Positions 1 to 11,670 of a stretch of DNA of 64,000 bases are shown here, piece by piece. The notes below the pieces were generated by a model, which was given only the letters and a program-made list of their open reading frames with translations, was not told where the DNA came from and did not search any database. Both the position numbers and the translations under genes were made by a program. This DNA is from Zygnema cylindricum (lineage: Eukaryota > Streptophyta > Zygnematophyceae > Zygnematales > Zygnemataceae), in contig JBBHKE010003332.1 in NCBI GenBank assembly GCA_037447655.1, positions 1 through 64,000 on the forward strand. Reading direction: 5' to 3'. The stretch's first letter is position 1, and each line of letters opens with the position of its first letter.

Positions 1-175
1 CCCTCTCTCCCTCTCGCCCTCTCGCTCTCTCCCTCTTGCCCTCTCCCTCTCTCCCTCCCTCCCTCTTCCCTCTCTCCCGCCCTCCCTCTTTCCCTCTCTC
101 CCTCTCTTTCTCTTGCCCTCTCGCTCTCTCGCTCTCTCCTTTCTCCCTCTCTTCCTCTCTCCTCACTCTCTCTCC
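1..175. repeat. CT-rich low-complexity tract
   Basis: Almost pure pyrimidine sequence built from CCCTCTCT and CTCTCGCC-like units. It has no coding character and begins before the window edge. Confidence 0.9.
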
Positions 176-539
176 CCCTGGGTACGATATAAAACCTTAG
201 TATATACTGTATCATAATTAGGGTGTTATTTTTTTGACCCATCTTCTGCGTTACTTGATTTTTTTGACCCATTTTCTGCTTTACTATCGGTTTTGTCTTT
301 TTCTGCAGTGATGGACGGCTCAAGGAAAGAAAAGAAGAAAAAAATAATAATAATAAAAGAAAAAGAAAAAGTAAAAAAAAGAAAAAACCTTATAAATGTA
401 CAAAAATTATTTGCCGAATGTTTTTGACAGCTAGTTAATTGCCTTAAAAATCATTTGAGAAAACAAAAGAAAAGAAAAAAAAGAAAAGGGGAAAAAAATA
501 GAAGGGAAAAAAGAAAAAAAGGTGGGGCTTGTATTGACA

Positions 540-800
540 TAGGTGTGCAGAGAGGGGGGAGGGGGAAGAAAGAGGGAAGGAGGCGGGAGAAAGATGGAGG
601 GAGGAGAAAGTTGGATGGAGGGGGGAGAAAGAGGGAAGGAGGGGGGAGAAAGATGGAGGGAGGAGAAAGATGGAGGGGGGGGGGAGAAAGTGGGAAGGAG
701 GGGGGAGAAAGAGGGAAGGAGGGGGGATAAAAAGGGAGGGAGGGGACGAGGCAGTGAGCAGGGAGAAAGAGGGAGGGAGGGGTGAGAACTAGGGAGGGAG
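540..800. repeat. Purine-rich minisatellite (GGGAGAAAGA-type units)
   Basis: Imperfect repeats of GGGAGAAAGA(T/G)GGA(A/G)GGAGG give nearly pure purine on the plus strand. Reading frames through it on both strands (Lys/Arg/Gly-rich or Ser/Pro/Leu-rich) are products of composition and are not annotated as genes. Confidence 0.9.
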
Positions 801-810
801 GGAGAAGTAG

Positions 811-1544
811 AGACCAGATTTGTGTTTTTTTGTGTCAACAAACGACACTGCTCATGAATATTATGTGAATAACATTAACAGAAGTCTCTACTTTTTCTGG
901 CAATAAATCTAAAATAGTGTTTATGACACTTCATGAAACTGGACTACAAACGGGCAAGCTACTTTGCACTAAACAAGTGAAAACTGTTACTAATTTCACT
1001 TACTTTACTTAATCTCACTTAATTTCACTTAAGTTTCACTCAATTTCATTTAAATTTCCTTTGTTTTGGTTCTCCATTTCGCTTTTGGTTTCGCTTTCGT
1101 GCTATCAATTTCACCTCTAAAAAGAAGTTTACTACAGTTTCGTGAAAAAGAGAGTCCCAACCATTAGACAAGAGATATTTGATAAAGACAGGATCTGTTT
1201 TGGTGACAAACGATTAGGCAATATCTACAGTAATTAGGTTTTTTTTTGTTTTGGTGACAAAGGATTAATCAATATCTACAGTAATTAGGGTTTTTTTATG
1301 CTTAACATTGCGCGGCAAGGATGCCATAAGAAGTTGTGAAACTATCATTGTTATCAAATTTTGACTGATATTTTTGAAGGACGTCACTAGAGCTCAAAAA
1401 AAGGGAAATGAGGAAAGGCAGAATTATATTGTCATGTATGTATATCGTATTAAATTTTTGGTTTTTCTTTTTTTGGACAGGAAGTTTAATTGGAAGTAAT
1501 GTTGTCAAATTGGGGTTATGGTTTCTCTTGGTACATAAAAGATG
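811..1544. other. Intergenic, no gene seen
   Basis: AT-rich DNA with short TTTCACTTAA-type repeats (about 985-1060) and two copies of a roughly 60-bp segment around 1195 and 1250 (GGTGACAAA-GATTA-AATATCTACAGTAATTAGG). No coding region or RNA gene was recognised. Confidence 0.6.
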
Positions 1545-1759
1545 TACACCATGTCGCTATGTGTGTTAATAATTTTTTCGCCACTTTAAAACATCTTTTC
1601 TTTGTACACACTTGTCCGATTTTCAATTTGAGACTGCCAATGGAGCTGCGAATCTTACCTTTCAATGGAAACCGACAGATCCACAATCCGACGTGTGTAC
1701 AGAGAAGAGATGTTTTAAGAGACGAAAAAATATTAACACTAATAGTGATACACCGTGTA
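1545..1759. mobile_element. TA-flanked MITE, mariner-like family C
   Basis: The left end is TA followed by CACCATGTCGC and the motif GTGTTAATA. The right end is TATTAACACTAATAGTGATACACCGTG followed by TA, its approximate inverse. The interior carries AAAACATCTTTTCT near the left end and the inverse AGAAGAGATGTTTTAAG near the right end. Related copies lie at 33685, 42591 and 50015. TA duplications and terminal inversion suggest a non-autonomous Tc1/mariner-type element; the superfamily is inferred from the TA flank only. Confidence 0.7.
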
Positions 1760-2171
1760 GTTGTGTTTTGCCTTGATTTTCCCTTTTGTTTATTCCCTTG
1801 TTATGTGGTTTTTCAGTTTTAGCAATGCTACTTCTTTTTGTTCCTATGGACTCAGATGGTTTACCATCGCGCTTTTTAATAAAGTCGGCCCCCTTTTTGA
1901 AATGAGAAGTTTCTCTTTTCATTCCTTTTGGGTGGTGGTTGTATGAATATCTCATCTCATGTGTTATTCAAGTTTAGTTTCGTAGTCAAATTAATAACAT
2001 GAGAATCTGTTAGGCTAATATGTAATTTTAAATGTCGCGTATTCATATTGTGAAAATTCTTATGACAATGGAGGAGACTCGGTTTTGGGAATGTTGTTTA
2101 GGACCAACTGATTGCGAATAGTGTTACCATTTCCTTCTTTGCTAAGGCTTTGTTTACTTTGGTCAAATACT

Positions 2172-2563
2172 TAGTCTTGTGTATCTGTTGAAAATTTGTC
2201 GCGATAAAACTGATACCGATAGTTATCGGTTATCGATCGGTGAGAGGTACCGATATAGCCGTACAAAGTGTACGGAGTTTATGGTATGGAATTAATGTAC
2301 GAAATGAGTACGGAGATGTCACGACAGGGGCGGGGGAGGGGGGGGGGGACTTTTTGAAAAATATTTCACAATCTATTCTGTACCAAATGACAGAGTTATT
2401 GCCGATAGTTATCGAATCGGTGTTATCGCGATAAAAAGTCGATATTATCAGTTTTCTATGTGATAACACCGGTACCGATATATCATGCCAATAAATCAAT
2501 TATCGGTAGGCCAAAAAAGGGGCATATCGGTTATCGGCAAATGGGTACCGATACATAACACTA
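2172..2563. repeat. Family Z repeat, TATCGGTTATCGG-rich, inverted ends
   Basis: The left end reads TAGTCTTGTGTATCTG and the right end CCGATACATAACACTA, an imperfect inverted pair. Between them lie many TATCGG/CCGATA words, a C/G-rich run near 2330 and self-complementary segments. Similar DNA is at about 15812-16235, 27470-27905 and 56590-56700. It resembles a MITE, but no target duplication could be fixed. Confidence 0.55.
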
Positions 2564-4557
2564 CCAAATACCCTTCAGCCATATAACCACACTATAATGT
2601 TCAATGTGCAAAAAAAGGTTATGATCGTGATTATATGGGCACCACCCATCTTAGGAGCAAACAGGACGAACTAGGTAACAACTTATAAAATAAAGTAATG
2701 GTGTTCAGCCAGGTAACTGGACTATATTTAAAAAATAAAATATTTATGGGACAAAAAAAAAAAGGTGAGACCGTTTATGCAAATTCTCAGGCTTTCCATG
2801 GGTCGCTCAAGTCAAGAGCCTCCTTTGTAGTCTAACGTCCCGTTGTAAGGTCATTCAACAAATATTCAACCAACAATTTCTGCAAAAAGTAGATCAGTAA
2901 TCTATTAAAGCTTTCTTCAAAGTCCTTTTTATCCACTCTTTTTCAGTTTGTAAGTGCCAAATTGAAAGGTCAGTCGCGGATTTCCAAGTGGTATAGTAAA
3001 CTTGTAAAGCAAGTAGATTTTCGAGAGTTAGCAACAACTTAAGTTTAGCATCATCTAATAAAAATATACAAACAGAAAATAGATGAAACTAAATTAGTGT
3101 GCCCACTAGTAAAGAATTAGCAGCTTAGTGGGAATCATGGTGGTGCCAACTTTCAATTGAAAAATGCTTATAAGTTATACTCTGCTAAACAATGAAGTAC
3201 AGTCGTAACTTTAATTCCCATATCCCACATTTGAACACCTTAATGCAGAATATTCTCTCCATGTCATGTCAATTTCGAAAGGCACCAGATAGCCACACTT
3301 TTCAGGAGACACTCCACCCACACATTCCATACAGGAAACACTTTCAAAATCTCAGAATGTGTCAAATCACAGTACTCTTGCATCAATGCTAGCGTTGATT
3401 TTTCCACCACTAAATCAACCTTTTTCCTCCGCCAAATCAACCTTTTCCACCACTAGATCATCCTTTCTCTGTGCACATAGTTTCTGTCTCCGTTTCAGGC
3501 CACCAATCATGAGGTAAGAATCTTTACCTCTCAAGTGAAACCTTCCAATTACTAATATAACAAGTGTGCACAGAGAAAATGTTGGTGTAGGCGACATTAA
3601 AAACAACAAAGCCAATAACCATACATATGCTCCAATTAATTGTTCATCTCATATGATCAAAGAAAATATGTTGTGCATATAATGCATGTAGAGACGGTAA
3701 CAGAATATCAGTGACTCACTATACAACAATAATTACAACCATAAAAAGAAGTGTTTTTTTTAGGAAAAGTAAGTCTCAGTAAAACACGGAAAAAAAAATC
3801 ATGCAGTGGCATACCCATACTTCAATTTCTTGGAGGATCCGATGCAAAAATACACCTGTCAAAAAAACAATGATCCTTTCTGGTTTGCTAGTAGCTACTA
3901 AAAAAATAGAAAAAAAAAACATGGCTGTAACAAAGACTCTCGGAGTGACCATCATGTTTTGAACATTTAACAATACCATGCAAACTACGGCTACAATATG
4001 TTTGGGCCTCTCTTTTGAGGCAGACAATACATTCCTTTCCCTCTCCCCCTCCATTTCTCCCTTCCTCCCCACTTCTCCCTCGAACGTCTAAAAAGTAAGA
4101 TTCCCACCAACTCGACGTGCAGCGTCAACTGAACTGCCGAGTTTCTCCTTCTTCTTCTTCTTGTTCTTCTTCTTTTCTCTTTCTTCGTTCTTTTTTCTTC
4201 TTTCTTCTGTCTTCTTCCTTTGATCTTCAACCTTCTTTCTTTGTTCTCCCTTCTTTCCTCTTTCTTTCTACTTTCTACTTCCACTTCCTTCTTGATTCTT
4301 CTTCGAGCCCCAACATATTTCAAACACACTAAATTTATAACTCTGATTTTAACACCGACAAAAAGTACAAGAAAAAACCACTATAAAAGACAAAAAAACC
4401 CGAAATCTGAACTACCGAGTGTCCCCACATAGGATTCGTAACCCAATTTAAAAACCATCAGTAAGTCCAGAAAAAGGACAGTAAAAAGATATGAATCATG
4501 ATTATGTGTCCAAAAATGAAAATAGTTCCCAAAAAGTAGAAAATATGTTCCAGAAAA
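2564..4557. other. Intergenic, no gene seen
   Basis: AT-rich. About 3400-3590 resembles a decayed family C MITE (CTTTCTCTGTGCACA near the left, TGTGCACAGAGAAAA near the right). About 4140-4300 is a TTCTTC-rich pyrimidine tract. No conserved protein could be read from either strand. Confidence 0.5.
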
Positions 4558-7056
4558 TTAAAAAACGTCCGGGTGAAAACGGCTCGGCATAGAACTGCCT
4601 TGTTGCGCCGTTTTCAAGTGCAAGTTAAGGGCATAGTTGGTCACCTGCAAAACCATAGTTTGCATTATGAGAAATTGAAACTCAAAACGTTTTACCATTC
4701 TTTGCAGATTTTTAGGAACTTTTGGGGAAATGTTTTGGGGTTTTACGATGTGAAATATCTTGAAGAGGTACACAAAAGTCTCTCACACCATACATAGATC
4801 TGCAGAAGGACACATCAACACGTGAAATAGATCTAGACCCAAAATAAAGAGTGGCTTTTTCTGAACCAAACTCGCGTGTTCCGAACCATGATGTCCAGTT
4901 TCTTACCAGCATCATGATTTTATTCCACAAAATAAACAAGACAGGAAAAAAAGCTAGTAAACAAAACAAACAAGAAAGAAAACAGCATACCTCCAAGGAA
5001 CGAAGCTGTTCTTGATACTGGGAAAGGAGCTGCTTTAGTTGTTGCAACTCCCGGCCCCTTCCCTCGTGCTCTTGCTGACGAGAGTGGTAGGTGGCTACTG
5101 CTCTTTTCAAAATACTATTATCCTGACTCAGCTTCATCATTTGATCTCGTAGAGCCACAACCTCCTGCACAATATCATCAAGTGCAACATCATCAAGTGT
5201 CATTCTTGTGTCTCACAGACCAAAAATATACAGTACACACCTTCTTACATAGCTCACATTTACCAAATCTGACTTCCGCCCTCTTCCACTTCGCAAACTT
5301 TAACGCGACACCCTATATGATCCTACTTGCAAATGTTTGAGACCAATTTAGAACCTTGGCCTCAAGATGCCAGCAACAACAATTCAAACCTTGTTCACAT
5401 GGTGCAAAAACAATTGGAAAATTTGTATAAACTCGCCCGGTACTGTAATCACAATACTACACGTATTTTTCAACTGGAAAATGCAAACAATACAGACGAA
5501 CCATAAGATGGAGTTCCCAATTGTTTTCACACATTTGAAATATGACTTAAACAAACAGATTTCCATCAGTAGATACTCACCTTTCCACCTGCTAGAGCTA
5601 CGTCCGTCCCTCTCTGCTGCACCGCTTTCTCAAATGCTTCAAGGACCCGTGCTGCTCGGACTCTTGCATCATCTAGGTCAACAGAAGTCATCATTTCCCT
5701 GACCACCAGCTCCACCCAATCCTCTGCCCCCATTGTGGCAGGACCAGGTTGTACTGCCTCCTGCTGCTCCTGTGTCTGCTCTCCATCCTTGCTGCAACTA
5801 GCCTCTGGAGCCTTCTCGATTGCCTCACTCGTCTCACCTGTCCACAGAAAAAATCCTTAATCGTCATTCCTTAAAAGATCGCTTATAAAAACAATGACAC
5901 ATCTCACTCCCTCCTCTCACCAGTTCACCACTGAAAAATCCTCAATTGTCATTCCCTAACAGACGGATTATCAAAACAATCACATATCACTAGAAAATAT
6001 TCGCAACCTGTAATTAAATTATATTTTGGTGCAAAGTGACATGGCCAATTGAACTCCGCTTCCTTTAAATAGTGTTATTAACAGTACTTTATGATTTTGA
6101 GGCGAAAAAAATCGCAAACGACTACATAGCACAGGCAGTGTATCACCACTGCAGAATAATTCCAGTATTTTTCTACCAGTGCCAGCAGACCATGCAAACA
6201 TCAAAAAAGCATTGAGCACACTCCAAGGTACGAAAACCTATTAAGCAACTTTTTTAAAAATCTGCACGAATCATGATAATAAACTTATCGATAGGAATAA
6301 AGAAAATTCAAATAATTGCAGCACATATATCCTATTCAAATGTAGAACTCCTTAAAAGCTCGACAGTGACAATGGAGCTGCCAGTCAACTGTGAAGGGCA
6401 CATGCATCCATTCAATTTGTCAATCCTCAATTCTCACTAGTGAATGAAATAGAGAACCACCCAAACAACGATAAATGGATTATTTCCATGAATGTCAAAA
6501 CAAACAACATAGAAACACATTTCTGTGCTCTGAATGCCCCCTGCGATATAACTTGTTCAATAGATTCATTACTATCATCACGTTACATCTCGACTTCCAT
6601 TGCATATATTCCATGCCATGGATATGAGCCGAATTAGGTACATACACCCACCCACCCCGCCAACCCCTCCCCATCCCAAATCACAATTACACAAACCTTG
6701 AACCGCAGCTGCTGGAGCGGTGGAGGCTGTCTGACCTTCAATACTTGGCCCACCATAGTTAGAATTCAAATGTAGACCATTTAAACTTCGAATCGCTAAG
6801 TTTATGTCATTTCCGCATGAATCCAGTGCCTTTAAAAGAATCTGCACAATTAGAACCACTTTCTCCTGTCAAACCGCGGCGTTTATGGACGCCCACAGTA
6901 ATGACACACAATTTGAACCGTCGTTGGCGGTTCATATTTATTTTAATAGTTCGTTAATGATCGAATTTCGTGTTGTTGCCGTATATTCTGCACTACTACG
7001 TGCTACATAAGTATTTGTCCTCATCTTGCAATCAGCCATAGACATATTCAGTCCTA

Positions 7057-7144
<88 letters not shown>

Positions 7145-7905
7145 GCGAAACAGACGGAGAAGTGAGAGACAGGTCGAGGGAGAGGGAGAGAGGGAGAGAG
7201 ATGCAAGTGAGGCAGATGCAGAGAGGGTAGCGTTGTAGAGAGAGATGGATCCTGACTATTCTCTCACATTCAATGCCTTTCCAGGAGGCTTATCAGCGCA
7301 AATCATCTGCTTTCCACTGACTATGTGCAGTAAACAGAACAAAAATATATTACTGTTTGAACTGCTATTTTCACATAGAATATACTCTCGGCAAGGTCAA
7401 AAAGATGCAAAAAAACATTGGACGGAACTACAAATATCAACTTTTCTAAATAATTTTGGTTTCTAAAGAGGGGTCCAATTTCAATGGAGGAAAATAACCT
7501 GTCTCCTGTGACACTCAGAGGCCGTTGGACGTGAATTCCGGTCTACCAAAATGCAAACAATCATAATATGTATAATCAAGGAAAAGGGTTTGCAGCAACC
7601 TGTCCGTGAACAGAAACCAAACAGAAGAAAGGGGCGAACTAAAAGGAAAACAAAAGGCAAACAAAGTCAAACAAATTGGAAAGGAAATAAAATATACGTA
7701 CACTATCATCCATATTTGGAAACAGTTGTCGTAGCGCTTGCAGGCCTTCTGAGGGGCCTGGCTCGGAGAAAGGTCCTGCCCTAGCTGGAGAGAACCGAGG
7801 AGGAGGTGAGGCGTTTCCTCCTCCACAGCGGCCTCGTTTGCTCAAAGGAGGAGGGCTGTAAATATCCTCTAGGAGCGAGCGCTTGCCAAGGACTGCGGCA
7901 GACAT
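4558..7905 (-). CDS. CUE-domain, coiled-coil protein of the plant 'ubiquitin system component Cue' family
   Basis: Five exons splice in phase to 288 aa: 7905-7702, 6841-6697, 5837-5581, 5164-4991, 4644-4558. All introns are GT-AG. Residues about 51-93 are a CUE ubiquitin-binding domain, with the LFPNMDD segment, the Leu-Leu pair in ILLKAL and GNDINLAIRSL. Residues about 133-175 carry the family segment with EDWVELVVREMM and DDARVRAARVLEAFEK. Residues 203-260 form a Q/E/L-rich coiled coil (NSILKRAVATYHSRQQE, LKQLLSQYQEQLRSLE). The tail ends SSMPSRFHPDVF, which matches my recollection of the plant family C-terminus. The N-terminal MSAAVLGKRS then SPPPLSKRGRC also fits, so the ATG at 7905 is well supported. 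The domain implies binding of mono-ubiquitin or ubiquitin chains; the cellular role is not evident from sequence. Intron 1 contains the long GA tract. Confidence 0.93.
7059..7139. repeat. (GA)n microsatellite in intron 1 of the CUE gene
   Basis: About 40 uninterrupted AG dinucleotides, followed by imperfect GAGAGGGAGAGA sequence to about 7240. It lies wholly inside the intron between exons 1 and 2, so the coding strand carries a CT tract. Confidence 0.95.
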
Positions 7906-9680
7906 TGCAGCAGCAAGGCGCCCTGCGGCGCGGAGAGCGCCACGTGTCGCGGCAACTCTCCTTCTGCTTCTTACTAGAGTTGGTCTGCTTACAGACGCTG
8001 TCTAATATTGCTGCTGCTCTTGCAGTAACTCTCCTTCGCCTTCTTCTTATACTTAACGGAGTTTATCTGCTTACAAACTATTTGCTGGTACACTCGCTGA
8101 CGTCCTTGTTCTCCTTCCCCTCTCTTGGCAATAAAGCCGCTGTAAGATTTGTTCTTACCGCAGACTCTGACTCTAATATGAATGAGATGACGTTGATAGT
8201 GCAACGGAAAAAAGAAGTAATGCAGAATAAAGAGGGAAGAAGAAGACTTTGCAGATGGAGTACTACAGATAAAGAAAAGCTTTTAGGAGAAGGAGCTCAC
8301 AATTGCCGAAGCTTTCTTTCTTTATTTGCAAAATAATTTACTGATCCAGTTTCTGCAGTTTCGTCCTTTTTTTTTTTTTTTTTAACCTTTCTTCGTCGCA
8401 GAGACTCGTGGGGAGGATTCGCAACACTTAACGATTGGTCCGGTGGAACAAAATGAAGGGATACCGAGTGTGAATCCCAACGTGTAGTTTCGAACCGAAA
8501 ACTAGTACAGTGACGTGAGAATAAGAAGTGACGTCGAATACTAATTTTAATTTTGGCTACGGTTTTCCTGCCGGCATATATCTGAACACAAACCAAAGTT
8601 AAAGCGCCGCAAGAAACTTTTTACTGCTCCTCCTGTGTTCCGATTCCATCCGTTCGACATGTACGGCCTAATCAAAAGTACTGTAACCGTTGCCGATACC
8701 GTACGGCGGGCTCTTCCACTCGTTGCTTGAAAGGACGAGATAACTTCGTCATGTCAAATTTCTAAATTTGCCATGCTTTACTATCGTCATGCTGACGATG
8801 GTGATGCTTATCGTGGAAGCCTTACGATATTCGCTGGTCAGCTTACGATATATTGGAAATGCGGCTTTGAAGTTTGAACAGAGGATATTCCACATGTCAG
8901 TCGCTCGAAAGTTGTGGCTCTTTCTTTCGGGCCTGCAGAATCCACGCGGCACCAGATTGGTCGCTTGAACTTAAATTCCAGCGCAGTGAACCGAAAATTC
9001 GTGCGACACGATACTATAATTTTTCATGCGATTACAGCATTCTTTCGTGCGATTATATCGAAGTAAGATTCAAGGCATATATATTGAAAACGCCTAGTGT
9101 TGTGTATCGCTTGATATCCTATCGCGATAGTTTTTGCTATTTGATTCTTCAATTATCGAGCGGCAAGCAAGCGATATAGCACGAAGTGACGAATAAACTG
9201 AAAGTTAACAGTTTAAAACTGTTATTGCCGATGTATTTCTAATATATATTTTTAGGGTTGGGTTTCTATTAGCGAAAACCTGGGGTACACAGGATTTTTT
9301 TTTTTTAAGAACATATGTAGAGGAGATTCGGCCAAGATTCTCCAAGAGTCCAGATGCAATCATTGACCGTTCGATTATTTTTGGGTCCCCATCCGCGAAG
9401 CAATCGCTCCATTCGCCTCTGTAGAGGGCTACAGTACATGTTAGGTACTGTACTGTACTGTACCATCCTCACTGGCCTCGAGGATGACGTAGCCATCTAC
9501 AGATCGTGTAAAATCGCTCTTCTTGAGTGACACCGGCCGTGCCATAACGAACTACCAATGAATATTCTAGACGTGGCAAAAACCATGTGCCAGTTAAGGT
9601 GGACGTGAATCCAAATCCAACAGAAAATCTTTTGAGGACCTTTGAAAGCCGTTACGAAAAAGAAATCATCATTTTATTAC
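7906..9680. other. CUE-gene upstream region and intergenic DNA
   Basis: About 7950-8085 holds an imperfect direct duplication (AACTCTCCTTC...TCTGCTTACA twice) just upstream of the CUE start codon, so probably promoter or 5' UTR. About 9090-9180 has TAGTGTTGTGTATCG and TATCGCGATAG words typical of family Z. About 9445-9465 is a short run of TACTG units. No gene was recognised. Confidence 0.5.
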
Positions 9681-10287
9681 ATAATGTGCGATGGAAAAAC
9701 CATCAAAGTACAAAAGGGGTAAAAAAAAGAAATAGAACATTTAAAGACTACAAGAGCCAGCAGCTAGGAAAACAAAACAAAGCAAAACAAAACAAAACAA
9801 ATGAGGAAAAACAAAAGCAACTAGGCTAGGCGGGAGCCGTTAGAAAAGAAAGGGAGATTTCGTTTCGGAAAGGCAAGGCTGAAAAAAGCAGCCGTTAAAA
9901 AAGACAAAGCGTTTGCGAAGACAAGGGGATTTCAGTCGTACAATGATTTAGTACGAATAATTTGTACGCGATATCTGTATTATGCAAGTACAAATTCTAA
10001 GATTCACAGTGCACGGTTTGAAAATTTTTTGACGATTCTCAATATGAGAACTGTTGTCTACGTGGATTTATCTTAATGTAACACGTATGCGAGTGCTTGT
10101 TTACGAACCACCTGACTACAAAGGACGCACTGTCGTCTGGTACACAATCCGAACATATACAGTACAGTACTTCGTGGCACGAAACTGAATTACATTAAAG
10201 TACTGTACTGTACTGTACGTCAGTCCGGACTCTGAACTACGCGGCATTTAAAAGTACAGTTATTCCACGGGCGATTTCACGGAGTAA
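9681..10287. repeat. Dispersed repeat Y, left part, copy 1
   Basis: It matches 13553-14177 almost base for base in the same orientation, from GCGATGGAAAAACCATC to GATTTCACGGAGTAA. The copies differ by scattered substitutions and small indels in the AAAACAAAACAAA tract and the GTACAGTACAGT tract. After the shared GGAGTAA this copy continues into GGGCACTTTCCCATGT, whereas copy 2 continues into CTCTTGACCGTCC. No protein is encoded. Confidence 0.9.
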
Positions 10288-10396
10288 GGGCACTTTCCCA
10301 TGTAACCGAAACTTTAATCTTGTAACTTTGTTTTTAGCGAAGATTCTCCGTACAACTTTTAGAGCATTCCGATGTAAACGCAAAAAATATGTTACT

Positions 10397-11053
10397 TTAA
10401 AAAGTGACTAACGAACAAACTCCTGGGGTCTCTCCTGGCCATTTTAGTGCATTGCAATGAGTGCATGTAATTTCCATAAGTGGTAGCCTATGTCGTTCTG
10501 GATAGATGTAATGTTCATGAAATCCTAAAGCGATTTTCAACACCCCTCCACGTCGTCGTGTGATACGCTGACGTTGACGATCACCTTTTGTGCGTCTTCG
10601 AGTGTCACGTTGTTCTCCTGTCAAATTTTGTTGTTGTACGGTATGTTGTCTGAATTCAGGCTCTTCAATAGATTCGTGAGTAAATTCGGTTTTGTATTGA
10701 TTAACATTAGCTTCTTGTCCAGCAGCTTGAGATCTTTCATCCTCGTCATGATGCTGAGCAAAATGTTCTTTGACATAAATAGTACCTATTTCGGTTGTCC
10801 ATATGTCATTTTCCCTTAACCTTAAGTTCACCGTATGGTTCTCTTCCACGTCTTGAAGGTTTTCCCTTGCCACCCCGCTTGCAGTGTTATTATTTAGGGC
10901 ACGTTTTGCTCGTTTTCTTTCTCGATCTTTCAGTAGTCGCTCTTCACGTTTTTCAGGGGTTTCTTGTGCTCGTTTCCTTGCACGTTCTTGACGTAACCGT
11001 TCATTGCGTTGAACACTTGTTTCTTTCGTCGATGTGGGTCTGGCTGCATCCAC
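10397..11053 (-). pseudogene. Helitron-like replicase N-terminal fragment
   Basis: An open frame of about 218 codons. The N-terminus repeats an ERLRQERARKRAQETPEKR-like module (Arg/Glu-rich, about 20 residues, twice). The C-terminus has CTHCNALKWPGETPGVC, which resembles the Cys-x2-Cys...GE-x-x-G-x-C motif common upstream of the Rep domain in Helitron proteins. The frame stops right after this motif, where intact proteins would continue into Rep and helicase domains. No RepHel catalytic motif was found nearby, so this is a truncated remnant. Assignment is from motif memory and needs a profile search. Confidence 0.55.
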
Positions 11054-11278
11054 ATGTCCAATGTGGTAATTACGTATAGTACTTTGGACCTACTCCAATT
11101 TATCCTTCCACTACTTCTATTGCGTTTTATTTTGCCGTTAATTTATTGTTAAAGCTTAAATACAACAATAATTTATTTACGATTAAAATGAATAATGTTC
11201 TTTTATAGTTGGGGTAGTATACTTTTCTATTTTCATGAGAGCTTCTTCAATTAAACATTCAAATACGTACATTCGCAA

Positions 11279-11626
11279 TCATATTGCTTTACGTGTTAAA
11301 TGTGTGACTATACTACAATCACATCGTCGTTTCATGAACCACACAAACGCACCTTTTTCTCGTTTTCTTTCACGGTCTTTAAATTGAATTTGTTGTTGTT
11401 CTTCCGAGGTTTCTCGCGCGCGCTTGGTAGCTGCTCGTTGTGCGTCGTTGCGTTGTGATTGTGTTGGTACACCATCATCCCGTCCTTGTTCTGCTGCACG
11501 TGTAACTCTCTTTCTTTCAGGCTCTTTGCGCAATCGTTCTTCGCGTTGATTTGCAGTATTTTGGGTCGTAGTAGAAGTGTGTGTGGCGGTTGGTTGTCCA
11601 TGTGGTGGATTAGACCCTGCGTCCAC
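11279..11626 (-). pseudogene. Second fragment with the Helitron-like Arg/Glu module
   Basis: An open frame of about 115 codons starting MDAGSNPPHG, with modules NQREERLRKEPERKRVTRAAEQ and RDAQRAATKRARETSE of the same type as the 10397-11053 frame. Both open with a short MDA leader followed by Arg/Glu modules, so the two frames look like paralogous or duplicated copies of one N-terminus. It ends without the Cys motif. Confidence 0.4.
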
Positions 11627-11670
11627 GCATAAAATATAGTCAATACATGTCTTTCAATTCCCACTGGCAA

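Noticed and set aside
455-785. Lys/Arg/Gly-rich and Pro/Ser-rich open frames
   Set aside because: Composition artefacts of a purine-rich minisatellite with no domain.
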